Positions 53,228 through 61,599 of a stretch of 64,000 nucleotides of DNA are shown piece by piece. The stretch spans positions 124,001 to 188,000 of the forward strand of contig PKRC01000002.1 of NCBI GenBank assembly GCA_017577715.1, read 5' to 3'. Within the stretch, counting starts at the first letter, position 1. Every line of letters starts with the position of its first letter. A program made the translations under genes and the position numbers. The notes beneath the pieces are model-generated. The model did no database searches and was not told the DNA's origin. It was given only the letters and a program-made list of their open reading frames with translations. This DNA is from Clostridia bacterium. Its GTDB lineage: Bacteria > Bacillota > Clostridia > Caldicoprobacterales > Caldicoprobacteraceae.

Positions 53228-53401
53228 ATGCCAAGGAAAAGGAGCGGTATTAGCCAGACCAGAAGCCTGCTGTATGGCTTGGCTCGTTTTCTAGGGGATG
53301 TCCAGGCCATCAGCAAAGGACCGAGGGCTGTCGCCAAACGGGCAGCGCGCAGAGCTGCAGGCAGGGCAACGGCCAGGGCTCTCAGAAAGTTGTTTAAATG
53401 A
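53228..53401 (+). CDS. Small basic protein, 57 aa
   Basis: Highly basic peptide (MPRKRSGISQTRSLLYGLAR ... RAARRAAGRATARALRKLFK) with about 16 Arg/Lys residues and no Asp or Glu except one. The ribosome site AGGGGAGG and a terminator right after the stop support a real gene. Similar short proteins (xxRSLLYGxARxLGDVxA) occur in other Clostridia as conserved hypotheticals. It may bind nucleic acid or lie on the membrane as an amphipathic helix; function unknown. Confidence 0.65.
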   Translation: MPRKRSGISQTRSLLYGLARFLGDVQAISKGPRAVAKRAARRAAGRATARALRKLFK

Positions 53402-53407
53402 TATGCG

Positions 53408-53437
53408 GGGTACTCATTTAAGTACCCTATTTTTATT
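53408..53437 (+). terminator. Rho-independent terminator
   Basis: GGGTAC (53408-53413) pairs with GTACCC (53422-53427), followed by TATTTTTATTT. It lies 7 nt after the stop of the 57-aa gene. Confidence 0.8.
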
Positions 53438-53805
53438 TGAGTTTCAAGTTACACTTATAGATATTTAAATTAGAATTAACAATAATAGACCTGTGTGGCA
53501 TGCCTTTTTCTTAGCGACATACAGTCATCCTCTCTACAATTAAAATAGTTCATTGTAGAATCAACTGGAACACCGTACGGGAAGCCTCATTATAACTCAA
53601 CACAATTATATCAAAAACTCTGCTCTTTTAAACACGTGAGTGTCTGTGGAAAAAGGAAAATTGCTGCTTTGTATTTAGGAAGCAAAAGCATATGTACATT
53701 GCAAGACAGATGGACAGAGCTTGTAGTTTCTTTTTTTAATAAATTTTTGCATGCGGGCTAAAAATAAAGGTAGAATACCAAAATAGCTATGGAGTTGATG
53801 GTAGA
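53438..53805. other. Intergenic region, 368 nt
   Basis: AT-rich, no gene, no clear structure. Short frames around 53500-53620 on both strands are interrupted by stops. A weak ribosome site precedes the ATG at 53806. Confidence 0.4.
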
Positions 53806-55909
53806 ATGACTGTTCCAAATCAGAGAAAACCCAATCGCTTAATTAATGAAAAATCGCCTTATCTTTTACAGCATGCCTATAATCCTGTTGACTGGTTTCC
53901 TTGGTGTACAGAGGCTTTTAAAAAGGCCAAGGAAGAAGACAAACCTGTTTTTGTATCCATAGGCTATTCCTAGCCCCGCAGATGCGGGGTTATAAGAAAA
54001 GGATAGGAGGTTACCTAAGTCCACTTGTCACTGGTGCCATGTCATGGAAAGAGAGTCCTTTGAAGACCAGGAAGTGGCCGATATACTCAACGAAAATTTT
54101 GTTTCCATAAAGGTGGACAGGGAGGAAAGGCCGGACATAGATCACATATACATGACGGTATGCCAGGCCCTTACCGGCCAGGGAGGTTGGCCCCTCACCA
54201 TTATAATGACGCCCGATCAAAAGCCTTTTTACGCTGCAACCTATCTTCCCAAACACGGGCGTATGGGCCTGCCAGGTCTGGTTGATATATTGAAAGCGGT
54301 GGCCCAGGCCTGGAAGACTAATAGGCAGGCGCTTATTGAATCGGGGAATAAGATCGTTGAGGTTTTGCAGGATCAGTTTACACTGGATTCTAGAGAGAAC
54401 GATTTGACGAAAGAGGACGTGCACGAGGCCTATAGAGGGCTTGAGCGCTCATTTGATCCGGTATACGGTGGATTCGGTCCTGCGCCTAAATTCCCCATAC
54501 CGCACAACCTTTATTTTCTCATGCGGTACTGGAAGATGACCGGTGAGCAGAAGGCTTTGGAAATGGTTGAAAGGACCCTGGATGCGATGTACCGGGGAGG
54601 GATATTCGACCATATAGGATACGGATTTTCGCGCTACTCCACCGACAGGAAGTGGTTGGTCCCGCATTTTGAAAAAATGCTATATGACAATGCTCTGTTG
54701 GCCATCGCTTATCTGGAGGCCTACTTATGCACCAAAAAGGATGTGTATGCTGAAGTAGCAAAAAAGATATTTACCTATGTTCTCAGGGATATGGCATTGC
54801 CTGAAGGGGGATTTTACTCGGCTGAGGACGCTGACTCTGAAGGAGAGGAAGGGAAGTTTTATCTTTGGACGCCGAACGAGATAAAAGATATTTTAGGAGA
54901 AAGAGAGGGGGAGATGTTTTGCGATTATTACGGCATCACGGATGAAGGGAATTTTGAGGGGAGAAGTATTCCAACTCGCATCCACACATCGGCACCCGTA
55001 AACGAGGATGAAGCCTTGATCGCGCCTTTGCGTCAAAGGGTGTTTATGCGTCGAGAACAGCGCGTTCATCCTTTTAAGGATGATAAGATTTTGACATCCT
55101 GGAACGATTTGATGATAGCTGCCATGGCCATGGGCGGCAGGGTCCTGCAAGACCAGCGCTATATCCAGTCGGCCGAAAGGGCAGCGGAGTTTGTATTCCA
55201 TAAACTTGTGGATAAAAACGGCAGGCTGATGGCCCGTTACCGACATGGCGAGACGGCATATCCGGCTTATCTGGATGATTATGCCTATCTGATATGGGGA
55301 TTGATCGAGCTCTATGAGGCCACATATAAACCGGTTTATTTGCAGTATGCCATCAGGGAAAACCAGCGGATGATTGACCTGTTTTGGGACCCCGATAGGG
55401 GTGGATTTTTCCTATATGGCAGGGATGGGGAGCAGTTAATTGCACGACCAAAGGAGGTTTATGACGGAGCTTTGCCTTCAGGAAACTCGGTTGCGGCTAT
55501 GAACCTGTTAAGGCTGGCAAGGCTAACTGGCAAACAGGATCTGGAAGACATGGCCATAAGGCAGCTTAAGGCCTTTGCCGGCATTGTTAAGCAATTCCCG
55601 GCTGCTCATACTTACTTCATGATGGCAGCTATGTTTGTGCTGTATCCTACCAGGGAGATAGTTTTTGCAGGCTCGAAAGGGAATCGAGATCTCGTGGATA
55701 TGATCAATGCTTTTAATTCTGCCTTTGCTCCCAATACTGTGACCCTCTTGCATTCGGATGATGAGGAGGGAAGGCAGCTAGAACAGATTGTACCGTATGT
55801 AAAGGATCAAAAGGCAGTGGATGGCAGGGCTACTGCTTATGTGTGCGAAAATTTTGCCTGCCGGGCTCCTATAGTTGATAAGAATGAGCTTCTAAAAATG
55901 CTCAATTGA
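53806..55909 (+). CDS. DUF255 thioredoxin-like protein (YyaL type), frame interrupted by a 52-nt insertion
   Basis: Cytoplasmic protein of the YyaL/SSP411 family: an N-terminal thioredoxin-like domain (DUF255) and an (alpha/alpha)6-barrel related to sugar epimerases. The first 55 codons (MTVPNQRKPNRLINEKSPYL ... VFVSIGYS) end at TCC 53968-53970 directly before a TAG. The normal continuation, TCHWCHVMERESFED, begins at 54023 and stays open to 55909 without damage. Joining 53970 to 54023 gives a full-length protein of 683 aa with the catalytic CHWC. Without such joining only a 55-aa peptide is made, or a protein lacking CHWC from ATG 54044. See the insertion entry. Intact second part argues for function or for a very recent event. 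Confidence 0.8.
53971..54022 (+). other. Putative translational bypassing element or recent insertion in the DUF255 gene
   Basis: Fifty-two nucleotides separate the matched codons TCC/TCC. Order: TAG stop; 9-pair stem that includes the stop (TAGCCCCGC, loop AGAT, GCGGGGTTA, 53971-53992, one G-T pair); A-rich stretch; AGGAGG at 54005-54010; 9 nt; landing TCC 54020-54022; original frame. A second weak hairpin (GGATAGG with CCTAAGTCC) covers the landing side. Length is not a multiple of three and two further stops are in the readthrough frame, so stop-codon suppression cannot restore the protein. The arrangement copies phage T4 gene 60 (take-off codon, UAG, stem-loop, SD-like sequence, matched landing codon, about 50 nt). 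A disabling insertion with a 3-bp target duplication is the alternative. Confidence 0.6.
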
Positions 55910-55923
55910 AGGGATTCAGGATG

Positions 55924-55953
55924 TTGACTTATAGATTCTAATTGTTGTAATAT
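55924..55953 (+). promoter_or_regulatory. Putative promoter of the ABC-F leader
   Basis: TTGACT (55924-55929), 18-nt spacer, TAATAT (55948-55953). Transcription from here would give a leader of about 440 nt before the ABC-F gene, covering the two structures listed next. Confidence 0.4.
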
Positions 55954-56018
55954 AAGGTATAATCATTACCGTTCACATAGGAAAGTATAAAGCAGGAAGG
56001 GTAGGTGTTACCGGCGTG

Positions 56019-56136
56019 AGGAATAACTAATCTGGAATGTCATGTGCAATACGAGGACCAATAGGTGATGGCCATATAAATGAAAGATATGTGGCGGCAA
56101 ATATATTGGTAAAAAGTTCCAGATTGGTTATTCCCT
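56019..56136 (+). ncRNA. Long nested stem-loop in the ABC-F upstream region
   Basis: An outer arm pair of 18-19 nt (AGGAATAACTAATCTGGAA, TTCCAGATTGGTTATTCC; one G-T pair) encloses ACCAATA/TATTGGT and then GCCATAT/ATATGTGGC, all properly nested, giving one long hairpin of 118 nt. The nesting over three levels is unlikely by chance. It may be a structured leader RNA, a small RNA or a miniature transposable element. Confidence 0.5.
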
Positions 56137-56364
56137 GACGGTATGGCGTGATATTTTTATCCGCAATTATGATATAAAGATGCCAACGATGCGCTATATC
56201 AAAGAGCGTCATCTTACGGCATAAAGGTCATTTCTCGGTAAACATCCCCCTATAATAAGGGTAAAGTATTTGCATGGGGAGGGGGGAAGCCGTCATTGAC
56301 CGATAGTTGCAGGTTAGACTGAAAAATCGCTAATTCTTTGGTAAAATCTTAAAGTCAGGGATAT

Positions 56365-56396
56365 ACCTCTCTGGAATAAGGCAGGGAGGTTTTTTT
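56365..56396 (+). terminator. Attenuator overlapping the ABC-F ribosome site
   Basis: ACCTCTCTG (56365-56373) pairs with CAGGGAGGT (56382-56390; 9 pairs, one G-T) and six or more T follow directly, ending at the ATG at 56397. The ribosome site GGGAGG lies in the 3' arm. The structure can thus stop transcription and hide the ribosome site. Upstream, a short frame from TTG 56298 (MTDSCRLD) preceded by G-rich DNA could be a leader peptide whose stalling frees the gene when an antibiotic is present. Confidence 0.75.
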
Positions 56397-58046
56397 ATGC
56401 TGTTGTTACATGCACAGAATATCAAGAAATATTATGGGGATAGGTTGATACTGGACATTAACGATTTGAAAGTATACAGCGGCGATAGGATAGGGATAGT
56501 GGGGGTCAACGGGGCGGGTAAGACTACCCTCTTAGAGATTCTTACGAAAAACATAGCCCCCGATGAAGGAACAGTGAAACTGTATACTGATTTTTCATAT
56601 ATAAGGCAGTTTGGGGCGGCAGATATTGAAGTTGACAGCCGCATGGCCAAGGAATTCGAAATAAATAACAGGGATGTTCAATTTTTAAGCGGAGGGGAAC
56701 AAACCAGGTTAAAGCTTGCCGGCCAATTGAGCAAAGACAGCCCATTGCTGTTTGCCGATGAACCCACTTGCAACTTGGATATGGAAGGCATATTATTGCT
56801 TGAAAAGAAGCTAATGGAATATGATGGAGCGCTGCTTTTGATATCCCATGATCGAGAACTGCTCGATAAGATATGTAACCACATCATTGAGATTGAAGAG
56901 GGCAAAATAAAGCGCTATTCGGGTAACTACAGCGATTATAAAAGGCAAAAAGAGGCCGAGAGGCAAAGGCATCAGCTGGAATATGATAAGTATATACGTG
57001 AAAGAAAGAGGCTGGAGGCAGCTCTTAATGCTTTAAAGGTTAAGGCGGCCCGGATGAAAAAAGCTCCAAGAAGGATGGGCAACTCTGAAGCACGGCTTCA
57101 CAAAGGGAGTACCACCGAATCGCAGGAAAAGTTGCATAATTCGATTAAGGCGTTACGTACCCGCCTTGAGAAGCTGGAGGTTAAAGAAAAGCCTAGGGAA
57201 TTAGATACCATAAAGATGAGATTTCAACCGGTGCAGTCTCCGGCCAGCAAGGTGCTTGTTAGGGGTAAAAATATCTGTTTAAATTTTGGGGATCGGGTTT
57301 TGTTCGATGGATTGGATTTTGAGATCCCTAACGGTTCTAAGACGGCTTTGGTGGGCAAAAATGGTGTTGGCAAGACTACCCTAATTAAAATGATATTGTC
57401 CCGTCATCCAGCCATAAAGATAGCTGATGGCGTTAAAATAGGGTATTTCAGCCAGGACCTGGATATATTAGACCCTGAGCAGAGTATACTCGATAATATA
57501 ATGAAGGAAAGCTATCAACCGGAATGGATGGTAAGGACCATTTTGGCCGGGTTGCTGTTTAAAAGGGATGACGTCCATAAAAAGGTGGCGGTATTAAGCG
57601 GTGGCGAAAAAGTAAAAGCCTCCATTGCAAAATTGCTGGTCTCAGATGCCAACTTGCTCATATTGGATGAGCCCACAAATTACCTGGATCTGTTTTCAAT
57701 GGAAGCCCTACAGTCGGTACTTATGGAGTATGACGGTACGCTACTGCTGGTGTCCCATGACAGGTGGCTGGTTGATAGAGTTGCAGATAGAATCATCGTT
57801 ATTGAAAATTGCAAAGCTAAAGTGTTTAGTGGAACCTATGCGCAATACTTGGAGCAGCAGGTGCGCTCCAAAAATGTTCAACAACGAAGTACAACTACCG
57901 ATGTTGAAGAGCAGAAGATGATATTGCAAATGAGGTTGGCTGAGATCACAGCAAGGTTATCCATGCGGGGCAAGAACGACAATGTGGAGGAGCTGGAAAT
58001 GGAGTTAAAGCAGATAGTGGCGCAGTTGAAGCAACTTCAGAAGTGA
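56397..58046 (+). CDS. ABC-F protein, antibiotic-resistance (ARE) type
   Basis: Cytoplasmic ATPase with two ABC domains and no membrane part, 549 aa. First Walker A GVNGAGKTT (about 36-44) and signature LSGGEQTRL; second Walker A GKNGVGKTT and signature LSGGEKVKA. The linker between them (about 185-280) is rich in Lys/Arg and helical, as in VmlR/Lsa/CplR-type ribosome-protection factors that displace lincosamides, pleuromutilins or streptogramin A. There is a short C-terminal coiled tail. Size, domain form and the attenuator before the gene support this class over the housekeeping EttA/Uup types; the drug range cannot be read from sequence. Confidence 0.85.
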   Translation: MLLLHAQNIKKYYGDRLILDINDLKVYSGDRIGIVGVNGAGKTTLLEILTKNIAPDEGTVKLYTDFSYIRQFGAADIEVDSRMAKEFEINNRDVQFLSGGEQTRLKLAGQLSKDSPLLFADEPTCNLDMEGILLLEKKLMEYDGALLLISHDRELLDKICNHIIEIEEGKIKRYSGNYSDYKRQKEAERQRHQLEYDKYIRERKRLEAALNALKVKAARMKKAPRRMGNSEARLHKGSTTESQEKLHNSIKALRTRLEKLEVKEKPRELDTIKMRFQPVQSPASKVLVRGKNICLNFGDRVLFDGLDFEIPNGSKTALVGKNGVGKTTLIKMILSRHPAIKIADGVKIGYFSQDLDILDPEQSILDNIMKESYQPEWMVRTILAGLLFKRDDVHKKVAVLSGGEKVKASIAKLLVSDANLLILDEPTNYLDLFSMEALQSVLMEYDGTLLLVSHDRWLVDRVADRIIVIENCKAKVFSGTYAQYLEQQVRSKNVQQRSTTTDVEEQKMILQMRLAEITARLSMRGKNDNVEELEMELKQIVAQLKQLQK

Positions 58047-58264
58047 TTTTAATTGTTCCCGTCGTGTGCAGTAGGAAATTTTAAATGTCTTAAGGAAATA
58101 TTTAGTCGAATATTGCTTATTGCGCAATTGTCTATATTAACGTTACATGAAACACCTTCGTAAACCATTGAACAGATTACAAATATGGATTATAATAAAA
58201 TGCGTGTGTTAAGAAGTGTAATGGATGCTGAGTGAAAATCTTTGGAGATAAGGAGACGATGTAA

Positions 58265-58954
58265 TTGAAACAGCAATTATACTTGATTGATACCCATGTG
58301 CATACATCGGAGGTAAGTCGATGTGGTAGGGTCCCCGCGGTAGAGATGGTGCGGTATTACAAGGATGCCGGCTATCAGGGCATTATCATAACTGATCATT
58401 ATTATGATGGCTATTTTGAGTCGTTGGGAGATCAGCCATGGGAGGCTAAAGTGGAGGAGTTTCTATCGGGATATATAGCGGCATTGGAGGAAGGAAAACG
58501 CATCGGCTTAAACGTCATGCTGGGCATAGAGCTGCGCTTCCATGACAGCATAGAGGATTATCTGGTATATGGACTAGATGAGGATTTTCTGATTCAAAAT
58601 CCCGAACTTTATAGACATAACCTAGAGAGTTTTAAAAAACTGGCCGATAAACACAACTTACTTATATTCCAAGCCCACCCGTTTCGGCCGGGCATGAAGG
58701 TGGCTATACCATGCCTGCTGCACGGCGTTGAGGTATTCAACGGCAATCCTCGCCATGATTCCCACAACGACCTTGCCCATGAGTTTGCTGTCCAAAACGG
58801 CCTTCTCATGATTGCCGGCTCGGATGCACATCAGCCAGGGGATGTGGGCAGGGCAGGCATACGCTTGTCTTATCCAATTTACTCAGCCGAGGAATTGGTG
58901 GAATACTATAGGCAAGGCAATCAGGTTGAGATTTTTGTGAATTGTGAAAGTTAA
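58265..58954 (+). CDS. PHP-domain phosphoesterase
   Basis: Metal-dependent phosphoesterase of the PHP family, 229 aa. The metal-binding motifs are in place: DTHVHTS at the start, TDHYY (about residue 45), a Glu in GIELRFHD, FQAHPFRPG and the final GSDAHQPGDVG. Possible roles are hydrolysis of nucleotides, pAp or histidinol phosphate; none can be chosen from the sequence. The start is TTG 58265 with AAGGAGA 8 nt upstream. A terminator follows directly. Confidence 0.88.
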   Translation: MKQQLYLIDTHVHTSEVSRCGRVPAVEMVRYYKDAGYQGIIITDHYYDGYFESLGDQPWEAKVEEFLSGYIAALEEGKRIGLNVMLGIELRFHDSIEDYLVYGLDEDFLIQNPELYRHNLESFKKLADKHNLLIFQAHPFRPGMKVAIPCLLHGVEVFNGNPRHDSHNDLAHEFAVQNGLLMIAGSDAHQPGDVGRAGIRLSYPIYSAEELVEYYRQGNQVEIFVNCES

Positions 58955-58955
58955 C

Positions 58956-58986
58956 ACAACTTGCCCGTGTAAGGTAAGTTGTTTTA
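58956..58986 (+). terminator. Rho-independent terminator
   Basis: ACAACTTGCC pairs with GGTAAGTTGT (10 pairs, one G-T), loop of 7 nt, followed by TTTT. It lies 1 nt after the PHP gene stop. Confidence 0.75.
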
Positions 58987-59198
58987 ACTTTTATGGTAAA
59001 AGAGCGTTGGATTTCACCCACAACTTCTACAATGGGAGTGTGACACCATTACGATAATAAAATCACTAATAATCCTCTTGATGGTGAATTTTTTATGTAG
59101 CGTTTTATTAGCAATTATTTAAAGATAAAGGAAATATTATCCACAGAAATTGCATCTTGAATTTTACAAGAAAATTGAATATAATTAGAAGGCAGAAT

Positions 59199-59273
59199 GG
59201 GGCTGTAGCTCAGAGGGAGAGCACCACACTCGCATTGTGGGGGTCGAGGGTTCAAATCCCTTCAGCTCCACCA
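59199..59273 (+). tRNA. tRNA-Ala (anticodon CGC)
   Basis: Full cloverleaf: acceptor GGGGCTG/CAGCTCC, D arm GCTC/GAGC, anticodon arm CCACA-CTCGCAT-TGTGG with anticodon CGC (codon GCG), T arm with TTCAAAT, and an encoded CCA end. The G3-U70 pair, the identity mark of alanine tRNA, is present. The 3' part overlaps the end of a serine-recombinase remnant on the other strand, which marks the gene as an integration site of a mobile element. Confidence 0.97.
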
Positions 59274-59600
59274 TCAAAGGTCACAATCGTGTCGATGTCA
59301 ACTTTGTCATCGTACACGATTATTTTTTTTACGTAAGCCCGGATGATGCGTTTTTGTTCTTCAGACTTTATTTTTTTATGTCAGCATCCTTATCGAGGTA
59401 CTTTCTTATCATATCTTCGGTAGGCCATGTGTCTGGGCCTGAGATTTAGCTTCTTTGAGCTTGATCATGAGATTGCCTTTTTGGCTTCAAGCTCGTCCAT
59501 CAGTTTGGACGCCAGCAAACTGATCCGTGGACAATTTTATGTCACGGTTGATCTCTGCTTGTCGGTTGTAGCGCTTTTCGCCTCATCAATATTAATTGTA
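59252..59600 (-). pseudogene. C-terminal remnant of a large serine recombinase
   Basis: On the minus strand the end of a site-specific recombinase is seen in pieces: RYNRQAEINRD-like start, KLMDELEAKKA, SQAQTHGL, EDMIRKYLDKDADIK and EQKRIIRAYVKKIIVYDDKV followed by DIDTIVTF. The last block is the usual end of large serine recombinases. Frameshifts break it, and the catalytic N-terminal domain is missing. Its stop lies inside the tRNA-Ala gene (59252-59254), so the element that carried it was joined at this tRNA. Confidence 0.75.
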
Positions 59601-59673
59601 TGTTATAGCCATACGTATAGTGTTATATCCTGGATGCTTGTCTAAAAGCCCATATAGGTATCCACTTCTTATG

Positions 59674-60294
59674 CTACTTTGTTTCAGTTACAATGATCTC
59701 TTTTTTTACAGTTTTATCAAACATACCTTCGTACACAAGGGTATAAGTTTCAGCCTTTGGCACTAAAAACAACAACCATCCTGCGGTATAAGTATCGGGT
59801 TGTAAATCTATTGCATCCAAATAATTGTCTATAGAATAAGTGTTTATATCCGGATTGAAGGCTCGTTTGTTACAGATCAGAGTAACAAAATTTGGATTTA
59901 CGTGGAGTGTTGATTTGGATGCATTATAAACTCCGATACCTACAAGTAAATACCAAGTGTTATCAGGGTCTTTTGGTTTCCAGGTCATAAACCCATCGCT
60001 GAAAGAAGACATCGCTATTACATTTCCAACAGCTACTCTAGCCCTTCCAGTACCTTCCCATTGTTTCATTTTTTCTATGATTTCTTTCTTTTTTTGTTCT
60101 AGTAATGCAGCTTCATATTTTGCAGTAGCTTTGCAGCTTCATATTTTGCAGTAGCTTCTTCAATTAATGAATTTGCTTCCTCCTTAATTTCAGTATTTAA
60201 AGTAACGGCTTTCTCGGTTGTTTTTATTGCTTCTTCATAATTTTCATTATTGAAATAGTTTCTTGCATCCTCTAATAATTTCTGATTGGCGTAA
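59674..60294 (-). pseudogene. DUF4352-like protein gene, truncated and frameshifted
   Basis: The C-terminal 131 residues are open (MKQWEGTGRARVAVGNVIAM ... IIVTETK) and look like an immunoglobulin-like DUF4352 domain. Further upstream on the minus strand the frame continues as a coiled segment (KLLEDARNYFNNENYEEAIK, KAVTLNTEIKEEANSLIEEA), but a 26-bp tandem duplication (60106-60157) shifts it. The start of the gene is missing at about 60294. Probably a secreted or membrane protein of a lost mobile element. Confidence 0.6.
60106..60157. repeat. Exact 26-bp tandem duplication
   Basis: The unit TGCAGCTTCATATTTTGCAG plus TAGCTT occurs twice in direct succession. Removing one copy restores the reading frame of the DUF4352-like gene, so the duplication is the event that broke it. 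It arose probably by slippage between short TGCAG repeats inside the unit. Confidence 0.9.
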
Positions 60295-60540
60295 ATGTTT
60301 CAAAATCGTTCCTGACATACTACTCGGTGCAAGGTATGCAACAGCCAGCACCGGGTCGAGATTGAGAAATGGGCAAAAAAGGATGACTTAAGTGCGAGGG
60401 TGATTTCCGCAAAGCTGAAGGAAGAATTCGATGAAGAAATCAGCTATAAATCGATTGGCAGCATCTTAATGGACATTTTCACTTAAAAGCCGAAGTAAAG
60501 GAGCAATATAAGAAAAGCCAAGAGCAGTAACAAAAAGCCG
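60295..60540. other. Remnant region without intact gene
   Basis: A plus-strand stretch (about 60350-60484) reads IEKWAKKDDLSARVISAKLK and EEFDEEISYKSIGSILMDIF before a stop; a frame change near 60470 would continue it. This looks like a piece of a phage or mobile-element gene; the family is not recognised. Confidence 0.35.
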
Positions 60541-60888
60541 TTGAAAAGGAGATTGTCCGATATCGAAATGCTGGATATGACTATTGCAGATAACTACGAA
60601 CTTAACCAGGCAACCACGATCTGGCTAAAAGATCTATTGGAACAGCGCAAAACATCACCACTGGCACTAGTGCACTATCTTGGCGTTGAGGGCTATGCTG
60701 AAGGTGGATATACAGTACCTATCTTGGCAAGTATTCAATCTGCAAAACCTGCAGGAACAGTTGCAAACGTATATATGGATGGGCTTATAGAAACTTTGGT
60801 TATCAATAATGATAACGATTTAGAGAAAGTAGCTAATGCTGCAGCGACTTTATATAGTACAGCAAGTAAAGGAGCACATAGAGAATAA
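60541..60888 (+). CDS. Hypothetical protein, 115 aa
   Basis: Soluble protein, no signal or membrane part (IEMLDMTIADNYELNQATTI, LALVHYLGVEGYAEGGYTVP). I recognise no family. Start unclear: TTG 60541 with weak upstream site, or ATG 60568. It lies in the mobile-element scar and may be a phage-type gene or a fragment joined to the broken frame before it. Confidence 0.45.
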   Translation: MKRRLSDIEMLDMTIADNYELNQATTIWLKDLLEQRKTSPLALVHYLGVEGYAEGGYTVPILASIQSAKPAGTVANVYMDGLIETLVINNDNDLEKVANAAATLYSTASKGAHRE

Positions 60889-60967
60889 AGCTCCATAAAA
60901 CAATTGCTTTCGCCCTCCGATATGCTATTATAAATGGTAAATAGTTTATATTGGAGGGCGAGAAAGC

Positions 60968-61161
60968 ATGTATGAGATAGAACATGCTGACTATAAAACA
61001 AAGAGACTAGATAGTACCTTGAAAAGATGCCCACAGAAAAACTTGTTGTTATTGTTGAAGAGCGATATAAAGAGTAGTCGGAAGAAGCAATAAATGCAGC
61101 AATAAGAGAATGGCTAATAGGGGAATTTATAAAACAAAACGTATTACAGACACTAAAATGA
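60968..61161 (+). pseudogene. Broken small gene
   Basis: ATG 60968 has GGAGGG 8 nt upstream (MYEIEHADYKTKRLDSTL). The frame then shifts (EKMPTEKLVVIVEERYKE) and meets a TAG at 61066, after which SEEAINAAIREWLIGEFIKQ continues to a TGA at 61159-61161. A small helical protein, now disrupted by a shift and a stop. Family unknown. Confidence 0.45.
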
Positions 61162-61292
61162 TATCAACAGAAAAAACGAATAAAAACAGTTCCCCTTACT
61201 GAAGGGGCAAAAACAGTAGTAAAAAAGCCGGAATATTAATGTTAATATACGAAAGTTTGTTTTGTATTATTACGTCATTATAATTTGCATAT
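61162..61292. other. Short AT-rich gap
   Basis: No gene or clear signal; AT-rich with weak promoter-like hexamers. Confidence 0.3.
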
Positions 61293-61578
61293 ATGATATT
61301 AAGGTCCGAAGAATATCTTGCATTATCAGCTTGGAATCTTATATTTACCATAGCAAGCCTCTTTATAGGGATTGGTATTATAAAAAATAAGTATTGGGCA
61401 TACCAGTGGGGAATAGGCACAGCAGTGAAAAAATGCAATTTGGGGTATATTCCAGTTATTTGGCCGAAATATAGTTATTCAAGCATTTTTTGTTCCGATA
61501 AACATTGCAATGATTATTCTTTTATTGGTTAACAGAGGCGTATTCTTCTATTTCAAGGAATTATCCGGCTCGGAGTGA
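61293..61578 (+). pseudogene. Small membrane protein with a one-base frameshift
   Basis: ATG 61293 begins MILRSEEYLALSAWNLIFTI and continues through one membrane span. After an A6 run (61428-61433) the frame is wrong; removing one A gives NAIWGIFQLFGRN, then FFVPINIAMIILLLVNRGVF and a stop at 61576-61578. The restored protein of about 94 aa has two or three spans. The A6 tract is a usual place of slippage, so phase variation or a sequencing error are also possible. Confidence 0.55.
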
Positions 61579-61599
61579 TCAATAAGGAGATGATATAAT

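Noticed and set aside
53971..54022. Stop-codon readthrough or selenocysteine insertion at TAG 53971
   Set aside because: The stop is TAG, not TGA, and the readthrough frame meets further stops (TAG, TAA) and would enter the downstream gene in the wrong frame.
54005..54046. Re-initiation at AGGAGG as the explanation for the second part of the DUF255 gene
   Set aside because: The only in-frame start nearby is ATG 54044, 33 nt from the SD, which would give a protein without the CHWC motif. Other starts close to the SD are out of frame. It remains a minor possibility.
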